A stretch of 9,421 bases of DNA from Bacteroidota bacterium (GTDB taxonomy: Bacteria > Bacteroidota > Bacteroidia > Chitinophagales > Chitinophagaceae). The stretch spans positions 1 through 9,421 of the forward strand of contig JAEYQO010000095.1 in assembly GCA_023409975.1 (NCBI GenBank), written 5' to 3'. The position numbers and the translations under genes were made by a program. Below, piece by piece: positions 1-6,295 of the stretch. The notes under the pieces are model-generated. The model did not search any database. It saw nothing but the letters and a program-made list of their open reading frames with translations, and was not told where the DNA came from. Each line of letters opens with the position of its first letter. Position 1 is the stretch's first letter.

Positions 1-2
1 CG

Positions 3-1091
3 GAGGAGGGTATCATCACTGAAATTCTAACAGAGGCGCCCGGGGACAGTCTTGTTTTTGAGGATGTCATCTGTCCTGGTTTTATCAATGCCCACTGCCA
101 TTTAGAGCTCTCTCATTTAAAAGGCGCCATTCCTGAAGGTCTTGGACTGATGGGTTTCCTGGGCCGCGTGCCTGCTACAAGAACCCTTGCTACAACTGAA
201 GAAAAACGACTCGCGCGGCATGCCGCCTTTCAGGCGATGCTGGAAGAGGGTGTCGTAGCTGTCGGAGATATCTGCAATACCTCCGATACCCTTGATCTGC
301 GGGCACAGGGGCGTATGCACTTTCACAGCTTTGTGGAAGCCCTGGGGTTCAGTCAGGATCTTGCCGGCAAAAGCTTTGCCGGAGCGGAAGCCACCTTCAA
401 TCAGTTCGTTAATCAGGATTCTGAACGGGCCATACTCCGTCAAACGATCGTCCCGCACGCCCCCTACTCTGTGGCACCCGCATTATTCAGGCTGATCAAT
501 GCGCACCGACCTGGTTCGCTCCTTTCCATTCATAACCAGGAGTCAGAGGATGAGGATGCGTATTACTTCGATAAATCGGGTGGTGTGAATAGCCTGCTAT
601 CCGGGTTCGGAATTGACACCGCCTGGTTTGAGCCTTCAGGTAAGAAAGCGCTGCCCACCTATTTGGAATGGCTGTCCCCGGATCATCCCATGCTTTTCGT
701 CCACAATACCTATACAGATAAGGAAGAATTGGAGTTGGTGAAGGGTCATTTCCAATCCGCGTACTGGTGTCTCTGTCCGAACGCCAACCTGTACATCGAG
801 GGCAAGCTACCTGACGTCAACATGTTTATCGACTCAGATGCCGCAATCTGTCTGGGGACCGACAGCCTTTCATCCAATCATCAACTGAGCATATTTTCCG
901 AGGTGCTCACGCTGAACCGATCATTTCCGGAGCTGGGCTGGGAGCGACTGCTACGTTGGGCCACCAGCGGAGGCGCCAGGGCATTGCAAATGGAAGATCG
1001 TGTGGGAAGCCTGAAACCAGGGATGCAGCCGGGAATACTACAGCTAAGGATCAAGACGGATAGGCCTGCAGTTAAAAGGGTTGATGGTTGA
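3..1091 (+). CDS. Amidohydrolase family protein (deaminase/chlorohydrolase type), 5' end missing
   Basis: The reading frame is open to the left edge, so the true start lies outside the window; 362 residues are visible. Internal ATGs such as the one at 150 fall after the first metal-binding motif and are not starts. Numbering from the first visible residue, it shows PGFINAHCHLELSHLKG with the metal ligands H31 and H33, then PHAPYS (H152), SIHNQES (H177, E180), FVHNTYT (H234) and LGTDSLSSN (D287). These are the ordered landmarks of the COG0402 amidohydrolase branch, a TIM-barrel with one divalent metal that deaminates or dechlorinates purine, pyrimidine or similar rings. The substrate cannot be read from sequence; S-adenosylhomocysteine-, adenosine- and aminodeoxyfutalosine-type deaminases are all possible. 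The C-terminal signature GSLKPGMQPG is typical of the family. The last few codons and the TGA stop lie in a 7-bp tandem repeat, so the native C-terminus may have been altered. The family is firm; the function is open. Confidence 0.9.
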   Translation, partial: EEGIITEILTEAPGDSLVFEDVICPGFINAHCHLELSHLKGAIPEGLGLMGFLGRVPATRTLATTEEKRLARHAAFQAMLEEGVVAVGDICNTSDTLDLRAQGRMHFHSFVEALGFSQDLAGKSFAGAEATFNQFVNQDSERAILRQTIVPHAPYSVAPALFRLINAHRPGSLLSIHNQESEDEDAYYFDKSGGVNSLLSGFGIDTAWFEPSGKKALPTYLEWLSPDHPMLFVHNTYTDKEELELVKGHFQSAYWCLCPNANLYIEGKLPDVNMFIDSDAAICLGTDSLSSNHQLSIFSEVLTLNRSFPELGWERLLRWATSGGARALQMEDRVGSLKPGMQPGILQLRIKTDRPAVKRVDG

Positions 1092-1141
1092 TGGTTGGGA
1101 GTTGGGGGCTGAGGGTTGTGAGTTGGGGGTTGTGGGTTGAT
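1079..1141. repeat. Heptad tandem repeat, nine GGTTGNN-like units
   Basis: Nine contiguous 7-bp units fill this stretch without a break in register: GGTTGAT twice, GGTTGGG, AGTTGGG, GGCTGAG, GGTTGTG, AGTTGGG, GGTTGTG and GGTTGAT. The second unit supplies the TGA stop of the upstream amidohydrolase gene. The array lies between two convergent genes and resembles the GGTTGTG heptads at 5594-5621. It is G-rich on the plus strand, with five runs of three or more G between 1097 and 1136. Confidence 0.85.
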
Positions 1142-1143
1142 AG

Positions 1144-1201
1144 CCCCCTAAGCAGCAAGTGAACTAACCGACACTCTTGTAGTTGGAAGTGGCTTTGGGG
1201 G
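1144..1201. terminator. Imperfect long-loop inverted repeat between convergent genes
   Basis: CCCCCTAAGC at 1144-1153 is complementary to GCTTTGGGGG at 1192-1201 with one mismatch in ten, separated by 38 bases. It sits just beyond the 3' end of the msrC-like gene and beyond the amidohydrolase gene, where a bidirectional terminator would be expected. There is no T-tract on either side and the loop is long, so a classical intrinsic terminator is doubtful. Confidence 0.25.
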
Positions 1202-1205
1202 TATG

Positions 1206-1697
1206 TTAATTCGTAGGAAGTAAGCGTTTACTCAGTATTCGGGCGAGTTGCTCGAGGTAGTGCTGGTCTGTTTCATCGAAATGTGCGAGCTTTTCGCTGT
1301 CGACATCGAGGACCCCGAAGACAGTGCCTCCGGAGATGAGCGGCACGACGATTTCGGAGCGGGAACTACTACTACAGGCTATATGACCCGGAAACTGCTC
1401 CACATCGGGAACCAGGATCGTTTCTGCTCGTTCCCAGGCACTTCCGCAAACACCCTTTCCTTTTTTGATTCTTGTGCAGGCAACAGGACCTTGAAACGGA
1501 CCGAGGACCAGTTCCTCCTCCTTCACCAGGTAGAAGCCGACCCAGAGCCAGTTGAACTGTTGCTTCAGGGCGGCTGCTACATTGGCGAGGTTCGCTACAG
1601 TATCTGATTCAAACTGAATCAGCGATGCAATCTGTGGCAGCAACGATTCATACTGATCCTGCTTACTGCCTGTAACGACTGATAAGTCTTCTGCCAT
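1206..1697 (-). CDS. msrC: Free methionine-(R)-sulfoxide reductase (GAF-domain fRMsr)
   Basis: This 163-residue single-GAF-domain protein matches the fRMsr family in length and motifs. The enzyme reduces free methionine-(R)-sulfoxide in the cytoplasm using thiols, as part of oxidative-damage repair. All three family cysteines are present: C74 in VACTRI, C84 in GKGVCG and C108 in FPGHIACS. They sit exactly ten residues before the E. coli positions 84, 94 and 118. The substrate-binding acids also align: E115 in RSEIV, and D131 and D133 in DVDS. One oddity is a serine (S109) right after C108, where homologues usually have aspartate. The ATG follows the stop codon of the upstream lipoprotein gene directly (TAA then ATG, no gap). 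It is therefore probably the second gene of an operon and may be translated by coupling. The gene ends convergent to the amidohydrolase. Confidence 0.93.
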   Translation of the reverse strand: MAEDLSVVTGSKQDQYESLLPQIASLIQFESDTVANLANVAAALKQQFNWLWVGFYLVKEEELVLGPFQGPVACTRIKKGKGVCGSAWERAETILVPDVEQFPGHIACSSSSRSEIVVPLISGGTVFGVLDVDSEKLAHFDETDQHYLEQLARILSKRLLPTN

Positions 1698-2540
1698 TTA
1701 CCGGGTTTGATTCATGGGTTCCTGCTGCTCGAGGTTGAAATCACGGCTAACCTGTGTATGGTCCCCTTCCGGTTGGTTGCCTTCAGTATCTACCAGTGAG
1801 AGACGAATGGTATTCTTACCCATTGCCAGGTTCTTCAGGAAATAAGGCTTCCATTCAGTCAGCATAATACTGGTATCACGTCCACCGCTGCTGATGTCCA
1901 TTTTCAGTTGCTGATCATTGCCCAGCGTGGTATTCCAGAGATAGTAGTCGAACAGTATATTCTCAGTATCCTTTCCAACATAATCTCCCTTGGGTCTGCT
2001 ATAGAAAACCATGGGAGTAGATGGTTCGGGGAGCTTTTTCAACTGACCGGATTCATCTACAGAGAAGTGGTACAGTTGAGAGGCTTCCTTGTTCTTCAGG
2101 GAAAGGTGGTAAGAGCGGCTCAGGAAGCAGAGGACATAATGTTCGCTGTTCTTCGCGACCGTGAACTCATGTTTCGGCTCGTAAAGCGCCACGTAGGGCT
2201 TGTTGTTATGGATGAAGTGAATGTGCTGACCGTCGCCGGAGTTGCTGCAAAGCTGACTGGTCTCATCAGAAGTCTGGGCCTTCAGATCATAATTACTGAC
2301 GTTAAAGGTCATGGTGATCCGGACCGAGTCACCGGCTGGAGTAGCTGTTACATTGGCGATATCCAGCTTAGCGTCAGGAAACTCCTGAGCATTGGCGATA
2401 TCCGTCAGCGTGATCGCACCACGCTGCGTCGTGTCCTGCCCGGGCTCTTCGGAACCACCTGTCTGGTTAGCCTGACAGGCAACAAGCAGCGAAAAGGAAC
2501 CCAATAAAACGACATTCTTCAGATTCAATAAAATATTCAT
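1698..2540 (-). CDS. Predicted lipoprotein of Bacteroidota type, function unknown
   Basis: This is a 280-residue protein with a lipoprotein signal: a hydrophobic stretch followed by the lipobox LLVAC with C22 as the lipidated cysteine, then a polar linker (residues 23-45) rich in G, Q, E and T. The mature part looks like an all-beta protein. Its most distinctive segment is residues 104-116, GQHIHFIHNNKPY (H106, H108, H111), followed by FLSRSYHLSLKN near 139-150. I recall similar His-rich segments in Bacteroidota proteins often labelled phosphopeptide-binding or DUF4399-like, but that name is from memory and does not establish a function. C98 and C138 could form a disulfide. It is the first gene of a two-gene unit, its stop abutting the msrC-like start, so a link to the oxidative-stress enzyme is possible though unproven. 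The start was chosen because it places the lipobox at the usual depth. Confidence 0.82.
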   Translation of the reverse strand: MNILLNLKNVVLLGSFSLLVACQANQTGGSEEPGQDTTQRGAITLTDIANAQEFPDAKLDIANVTATPAGDSVRITMTFNVSNYDLKAQTSDETSQLCSNSGDGQHIHFIHNNKPYVALYEPKHEFTVAKNSEHYVLCFLSRSYHLSLKNKEASQLYHFSVDESGQLKKLPEPSTPMVFYSRPKGDYVGKDTENILFDYYLWNTTLGNDQQLKMDISSGGRDTSIMLTEWKPYFLKNLAMGKNTIRLSLVDTEGNQPEGDHTQVSRDFNLEQQEPMNQTR

Positions 2541-2556
2541 GATGGGAATTTTTTTT

Positions 2557-2564
2557 CAAAACTA
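2557..2564 (-). promoter_or_regulatory. Candidate Bacteroidota -7 box TAGTTTTG for the lipoprotein-msrC unit
   Basis: Read on the minus strand, TAGTTTTG matches the Bacteroidota -7 consensus TAnnTTTG exactly. It lies 16 bases before the lipoprotein ATG, within an AT-rich divergent intergenic region (2541-2682). No convincing -33 TTTG is seen at the expected distance. The predicted leader is only about 10 bases, A-rich, without a Shine-Dalgarno sequence. Confidence 0.45.
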
Positions 2565-2636
2565 GGGAAAAAGAAGTGTCAGTCTGTTTTAGAAAATTTT
2601 AAGTAAACCCCTCTGGCAACTGAATAGCGGAACTGC

Positions 2637-2644
2637 TACATTTG
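2637..2644 (+). promoter_or_regulatory. Candidate -7 box TACATTTG for the DUF58-BatD-BatA operon
   Basis: TACATTTG matches the TAnnTTTG consensus exactly, with a weak TCTG at 2612-2615 in the place of the -33 element about 21 bases upstream. It is 38 bases before the DUF58 start, which is preceded by GAGGA at 2674-2678. It is the best-placed promoter candidate in the window. Confidence 0.5.
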
Positions 2645-2682
2645 TTTCCGTTTAACACTGAATAGCTTTCGACGAGGAATTC

Positions 2683-3552
2683 ATGCTGACCACATCAGAG
2701 ATTTTAAAGCGCGTCAGGCGGATTGAGATAAAGACGAGGGGGCTGAGCAATCATATTTTTGCCGGTGAGTATCACTCTGCGTTCAAGGGCCGGGGAATGT
2801 CATTCAGTGAGGTGCGGGAATACGCCCCGGGAGATGACGTAAAAACGATTGACTGGAACGTAACCGCCCGGTTCTCACATCCCTATGTAAAAGTTTTTGA
2901 GGAAGAAAGGGAACTCACCCTGATGTTGTTGATCGATATCAGCGGAAGCGCGCTCTTCGGCACCCAGCAGCGACTGAAACGGGAACTCATCACGGAAATA
3001 GCGGCTGTACTTTCTTTTTCGGCCGTGACCAACAACGATAAAGTAGGGGTGATCTTTTTCAGCGATAAGATCGAGAAGTTCATACCGCCCAAGAAAGGAA
3101 GAAGCCATACGTTGCGCATCATCCGGGAACTCATCGCTCTGGAACCGGACCACAGTTCCGGCACCGATGTTTCCGAAGCACTTGAATACCTGAACAATGT
3201 CATCAAGAAGCGCACCATCACTTTTTTACTGAGTGATTTCATCAGTGAGCCATACGAACGGGCCCTTCAGCTTGCTGCGAAAAAACATGACCTGATCGGC
3301 ATTCATGTCTATGACCGTGCGGACCGGGAGCTGCCGGCTGCGGGACTGATACAGGTTATGGATGCGGAACAGGGATCAAGAGCCTGGCTGGATACCGATG
3401 ATGAGGCCGTCAGGCATCAGTACACCAAGATGTTCGAGATGCACCGTCAGTACTGCATCCAATCATTTCGGAAGAGCGGCGCGGCGCTGCTTTCCGTCAG
3501 AACGGACGAAGATTATGTGAAAGTGTTACAAAGCTTTTTTAAAGGCAGATGA
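2683..3552 (+). CDS. DUF58 domain protein with von Willebrand A-like fold
   Basis: This 289-residue protein carries the DUF58 signature REYAPGDDVKTIDWNVTAR (residues 45-63), followed by a vWA-like domain with an intact metal-ion-dependent adhesion site: DISGS (85-89), T161 in GTDVSEAL and D185 in LLSDF. No signal peptide or membrane segment is visible, so it should be cytoplasmic. In Bacteroidota, proteins of this kind are normally encoded next to a MoxR AAA+ ATPase and are thought to act with it as a chaperone-like pair feeding the Bat proteins; here no moxR precedes it, because the upstream gene is a lipoprotein on the other strand. It is the first gene of a three-gene operon and overlaps the next gene by four bases (ATGA). 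GAGGA lies four bases before the ATG, after an exact -7 promoter box at 2637. The family is certain; the molecular role is inferred from context. Confidence 0.92.
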   Translation: MLTTSEILKRVRRIEIKTRGLSNHIFAGEYHSAFKGRGMSFSEVREYAPGDDVKTIDWNVTARFSHPYVKVFEEERELTLMLLIDISGSALFGTQQRLKRELITEIAAVLSFSAVTNNDKVGVIFFSDKIEKFIPPKKGRSHTLRIIRELIALEPDHSSGTDVSEALEYLNNVIKKRTITFLLSDFISEPYERALQLAAKKHDLIGIHVYDRADRELPAAGLIQVMDAEQGSRAWLDTDDEAVRHQYTKMFEMHRQYCIQSFRKSGAALLSVRTDEDYVKVLQSFFKGR

Positions 3553-4508
3553 GACCAAGCAAAACCATCCCCGGCTGGAGTATTATTCTGACGCTGCTGT
3601 TCTATGCGGCGGGCTTGCAGGCGCAGGAGCCGTCCAGTGTCCATGCGAAGATCGATGCGACCAGCATTACCGTGGGTGATCAGATCCGGATGTTCATAGA
3701 GGCCCGTCATGATAATGGCGGGGGCACTATGATCTGGCCGCAGATACCGGATACGTTTAACAGCCTGGAGATCGTCGAACGTAATCCGATAGATACCACC
3801 GTCAACGGCACGGTGTCTGTTTACAAGCAAAGGCTGCTGATTACCGGGTTCGATTCCGGCATGTTCCAGATACCCTCATTCAGATTCCAGGTGGTTCCTA
3901 ACCAGGGAGATCCCTACGCCTTGCTGTCGGATTCCTTTTTTGTTTCCGTGACTACGGTGCCCGTCGATACCAGTAAGCCGTTCGAACCCATCAAGGAGAT
4001 CAAGGAAGTAAAGACCACCTGGAGAGATTATATCTGGTACATCATCGGAGGATTGATCCTTCTGGCGCTGACAGCGTTCGTTATCTGGTATTTCCGGAAG
4101 CATAAAAACGTGGCCATTCCTCAGTTTATTCCCAAAGCACCGCAGGAAACACCACAGGAAAAGGCGATGCGCAGGCTGCAGGACCTGGAACAGCAACAGC
4201 TCTGGCAGCAGGAGCGCGTTAAGGAATATTATTCCGGACTCACGGATATCCTAAGGATGTATATCGAAGAGCTGTACAGGATCCCGGCGATGGAGTACAC
4301 CTCCGATGAACTGCTGGATGCCGCCGCGGCCCATCCGCAGATGCACCCTCATGTGGACAGACTAAGAACTATTTTGAGAACGGCTGACATGGCGAAGTTT
4401 GCAAAAGCCAAGCCTCTGCCGCAGGAACACACTGCCTGTCTGGAAGCAACAAAGTTTTTTGTGCAGCAGACTATGGCAGTGAGTCCTTCAACTGATCAAC
4501 AGGCATGA
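3549..4508 (+). CDS. BatD/DUF4381-like single-pass membrane protein
   Basis: The 319 residues divide into four parts. Residues 1-26 form a signal peptide (ending LQAQ). Residues about 30-140 form a beta-rich periplasmic domain resembling the N-terminal part of BatD proteins. Residues 161-181 form a transmembrane helix flanked by aromatic residues and followed by FRKHK. The remaining cytoplasmic tail is charged and helical, with a Gln-rich coiled-coil-like stretch around 203-225 and a YYSGLTDILRMYIEELY segment like that of DUF4381 proteins. In aerotolerance operons such proteins lie between the DUF58 and vWA genes and are thought to bridge the periplasm to the cytoplasmic MoxR/DUF58 machinery. 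The gene overlaps both neighbours by ATGA, implying tight translational coupling and probably fixed stoichiometry. It is shorter than full BatD proteins, which carry several tandem beta-domains. Membership of the complex is inferred from operon position and topology. Confidence 0.82.
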   Translation: MRPSKTIPGWSIILTLLFYAAGLQAQEPSSVHAKIDATSITVGDQIRMFIEARHDNGGGTMIWPQIPDTFNSLEIVERNPIDTTVNGTVSVYKQRLLITGFDSGMFQIPSFRFQVVPNQGDPYALLSDSFFVSVTTVPVDTSKPFEPIKEIKEVKTTWRDYIWYIIGGLILLALTAFVIWYFRKHKNVAIPQFIPKAPQETPQEKAMRRLQDLEQQQLWQQERVKEYYSGLTDILRMYIEELYRIPAMEYTSDELLDAAAAHPQMHPHVDRLRTILRTADMAKFAKAKPLPQEHTACLEATKFFVQQTMAVSPSTDQQA

Positions 4509-5518
4509 ACGAACTGATGAACTGGCAACAGGTGAGTTTTGCGCATCCCTGGTTTTTCGGGTTGCTGCTGTTAATTCCATTCCTGCTTTGGTGGGAGCGG
4601 AAACAGCGTAAACGCAGTCGCCCGGTATTACGACTTACCACGCTGAAAGGACTGAAAGATGCCCGCCCCTCCTGGAGAGTGCGGTTGCGGCCGATACTGA
4701 CCGTATTGCGAATGCTGGCACTGGTGGCACTGACTGTGGCGCTGGCGCGTCCGCAGTCCAGCGATGTTTCTGAGACCATCGACAGTGAGGGTATCGATAT
4801 CGTGCTTTCCATGGATGTTTCCGGCTCTATGTTGGCTGAGGACCTGAAACCGAACCGGATCGAGGCCTCCAAGAAAATGGCCATTCAGTTTGTGGAGGGA
4901 CGACCGACGGACAGGATGGGACTGGTGATCTTTGCCGGCGAGAGCTTTACACAATGTCCGATCACCATAGACCATGAGGTCGTCAAGGAACAGATCAATG
5001 CCATCAAGAGCGGACTGCTGGTTGATGGGACTGCCATTGGTGATGGATTAGCGACGGCAGTAGACCGGATACGCCGTTCCAATGGAGAAAGCAAGGTCGT
5101 GATCCTGCTCACAGACGGCGTAAACAATATTGGTAAAGTGGGACCTGAGCTGGCGCTTGAAATTGCCAAGGCTTATAAGGTACGTGTGTACACTATTGGT
5201 GTGGGTACCAGGGGCAGAGCACCCTATCCAGTTCAAACGCCATTTGGCACTCAGAAGCAGTTACAGGATGTTCAGATCGATGAAGACCTGCTGAAGAAGA
5301 TCGCATCGGAGACGGGCGGCAAATATTATCGCGCAACAGACAACAAATCCCTCGCGGCCATTTACAAGGATATTGATACGCTCGAAAAAACCAAAGTAGA
5401 GATCAGTAGCTTCCGGCATTATGCCGAGCTGTTTTACCCCCTGGCTTTGATCGCTATTGTCTGTCTGCTGCTGGAATTGGCGCTGAGGAATACGGTGTTC
5501 CGGTCGATAACTCAATAG
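4505..5518 (+). CDS. batA: BatA-type aerotolerance protein, membrane-anchored vWA domain
   Basis: This 337-residue protein has the classical BatA layout. An N-terminal membrane segment (about 15-30, FFGLLLLIPFLLWW) precedes a basic loop, a second helix (about 62-81) ends in ARPQ, then comes a vWA domain, and a C-terminal helix spans about 310-327. The metal site is complete: DVSGSM with D104, S106 and S108, T175 in DGTAIGDG, and D204 in LLTDGVNN. BatA proteins sit in the inner membrane and, with BatB to BatE, were linked to oxygen tolerance and envelope function in Bacteroides fragilis. The start overlaps the stop of the previous gene (ATGA). In most Bacteroidota a second vWA gene (batB) and a TPR gene follow directly. 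Here the coding run stops and a block of short tandem repeats follows 12 bases later, so the operon seems cut short. The gene itself looks intact. Confidence 0.92.
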   Translation: MNELMNWQQVSFAHPWFFGLLLLIPFLLWWERKQRKRSRPVLRLTTLKGLKDARPSWRVRLRPILTVLRMLALVALTVALARPQSSDVSETIDSEGIDIVLSMDVSGSMLAEDLKPNRIEASKKMAIQFVEGRPTDRMGLVIFAGESFTQCPITIDHEVVKEQINAIKSGLLVDGTAIGDGLATAVDRIRRSNGESKVVILLTDGVNNIGKVGPELALEIAKAYKVRVYTIGVGTRGRAPYPVQTPFGTQKQLQDVQIDEDLLKKIASETGGKYYRATDNKSLAAIYKDIDTLEKTKVEISSFRHYAELFYPLALIAIVCLLLELALRNTVFRSITQ

Positions 5519-5530
5519 AATGTCCAGGTC

Positions 5531-5621
5531 AGATGACAGATGTGAGATGACAGATGACAGATGGCAGATGACAGATGACGGATGACAGATGACGGTTGTG
5601 GGTTGTGGGTTGTGGGTTGCG
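5531..5621. repeat. Thirteen-unit heptad tandem repeat (nine AGATGAC-like, four GGTTGTG-like)
   Basis: From 5531 to 5593 there are nine 7-bp units, mostly AGATGAC with variants AGATGTG, AGATGGC and GGATGAC. Without losing register, four units GGTTGTG, GGTTGTG, GGTTGTG and GGTTGCG run from 5594 to 5621. The array begins 12 bases after the batA stop codon and lies between the convergent batA and yciO-like genes. The GGTTGTG type also occurs in the array at 1079-1141. Confidence 0.92.
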
Positions 5622-5631
5622 GGACAGCCTT

Positions 5632-5684
5632 GGCCTTCGCTTTGGCCTTCGCTTTCAACTGTCAACGGCTAACAGTCAACGGCC
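5632..5684. repeat. Short direct repeats: 12-bp doublet and AACNNNN heptads
   Basis: A 12-bp unit (GGCCTT then CGCTTT) occurs twice in tandem at 5632-5655. It is followed by four 7-bp units beginning AAC at 5657-5684: AACTGTC, AACGGCT, AACAGTC and AACGGCC. The last base of the array is the last base of the stop codon of the minus-strand yciO-like gene. Together with the preceding array, nearly the whole intergenic region is tandem repeat. Confidence 0.75.
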
Positions 5685-6295
5685 TAACTAATAAACTCGC
5701 CGGCACCTTCGCGGATGAGTTCGGGAGCGCCGGAAGTGCAGTCGATCACTGTTGAGGGGATGGTATTCCCTGCGCCTCCATCCACTACAATATCCACCTG
5801 TTTTCCGAATAGTTCGTACATCGCCTCGGGGTCTGTATAATAGGCCGTGTCTTCATTCATGGGTAAGGACACGCTCATGATGGGATTGCCCAGTTCCTCC
5901 ACGATGGCCTGCGTAATCGCATGATCAGGCACACGGATCCCTACCGTGTCTTTTTTGCTCTTCAATAACTTCGGGACCTCCTTGCTGGCTTCGAGAATAA
6001 AGGTGTATGGACCCGGAAGACTGTTTTTCAGCATCCGGAACACAGGGGTACTGATTGCTTTTGAATAGTCGCTGAGGTGCTTCAGGTCGCGACACACAAA
6101 AGAAAACTGCGCCTTCTTCGGATCGATACCCTTGATGCGGCAGATCCTTTCGATTGCTTCCCTGTTGTAGATATCACATCCCAGTCCGTATATCGTATCT
6201 GTCGGATAAATGATCACACCACCCTTGCGCAGGGTTTCAGCCACTGTTCTGATCTGCCGGGGCTGTGGATTGTCAGGGTGAATGTGTAGTAGCAT
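5684..6295 (-). CDS. yciO: YciO-type member of the TsaC/Sua5/YrdC family
   Basis: The 203 residues form a single YrdC-like domain with the nucleotide-binding signature YPTDTIYGLGCD (30-41), GIRVP (119-123) and TVIDCT (182-187). TsaC and Sua5 of this fold make threonylcarbamoyl-AMP for the t6A modification of tRNA. The opening (MLLHIHPDNPQPR), RICRIKGIDP (50-59) and FVCRDLKHLSDYS (66-78) resemble E. coli YciO more closely than TsaC. The KxR and SxN pairs that serve catalysis in TsaC appear as KGI (55-57) and SVS (141-143), which also fits the YciO branch, whose biological role is unsettled. Whether this protein makes t6A is therefore uncertain. Its ATG lies inside the 3' end of the nucleoside-kinase gene (23-base overlap), so the two are probably co-transcribed and translationally coupled. 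It is convergent with batA across a repeat-filled junction. Confidence 0.88.
   Translation of the reverse strand: MLLHIHPDNPQPRQIRTVAETLRKGGVIIYPTDTIYGLGCDIYNREAIERICRIKGIDPKKAQFSFVCRDLKHLSDYSKAISTPVFRMLKNSLPGPYTFILEASKEVPKLLKSKKDTVGIRVPDHAITQAIVEELGNPIMSVSLPMNEDTAYYTDPEAMYELFGKQVDIVVDGGAGNTIPSTVIDCTSGAPELIREGAGEFIS

Noticed and set aside
1908..2507. 199-residue plus-strand open frame
   Set aside because: It lies opposite the lipoprotein gene, whose lipobox and operon position make it the real gene; the plus-strand translation has no recognisable features.
5261..5665. 134-residue minus-strand open frame with repeated SSVICHLSSV segments
   Set aside because: It is a read-through of the AGATGAC and GGTTGTG heptad repeats running antisense into batA, without a signal or known motif.
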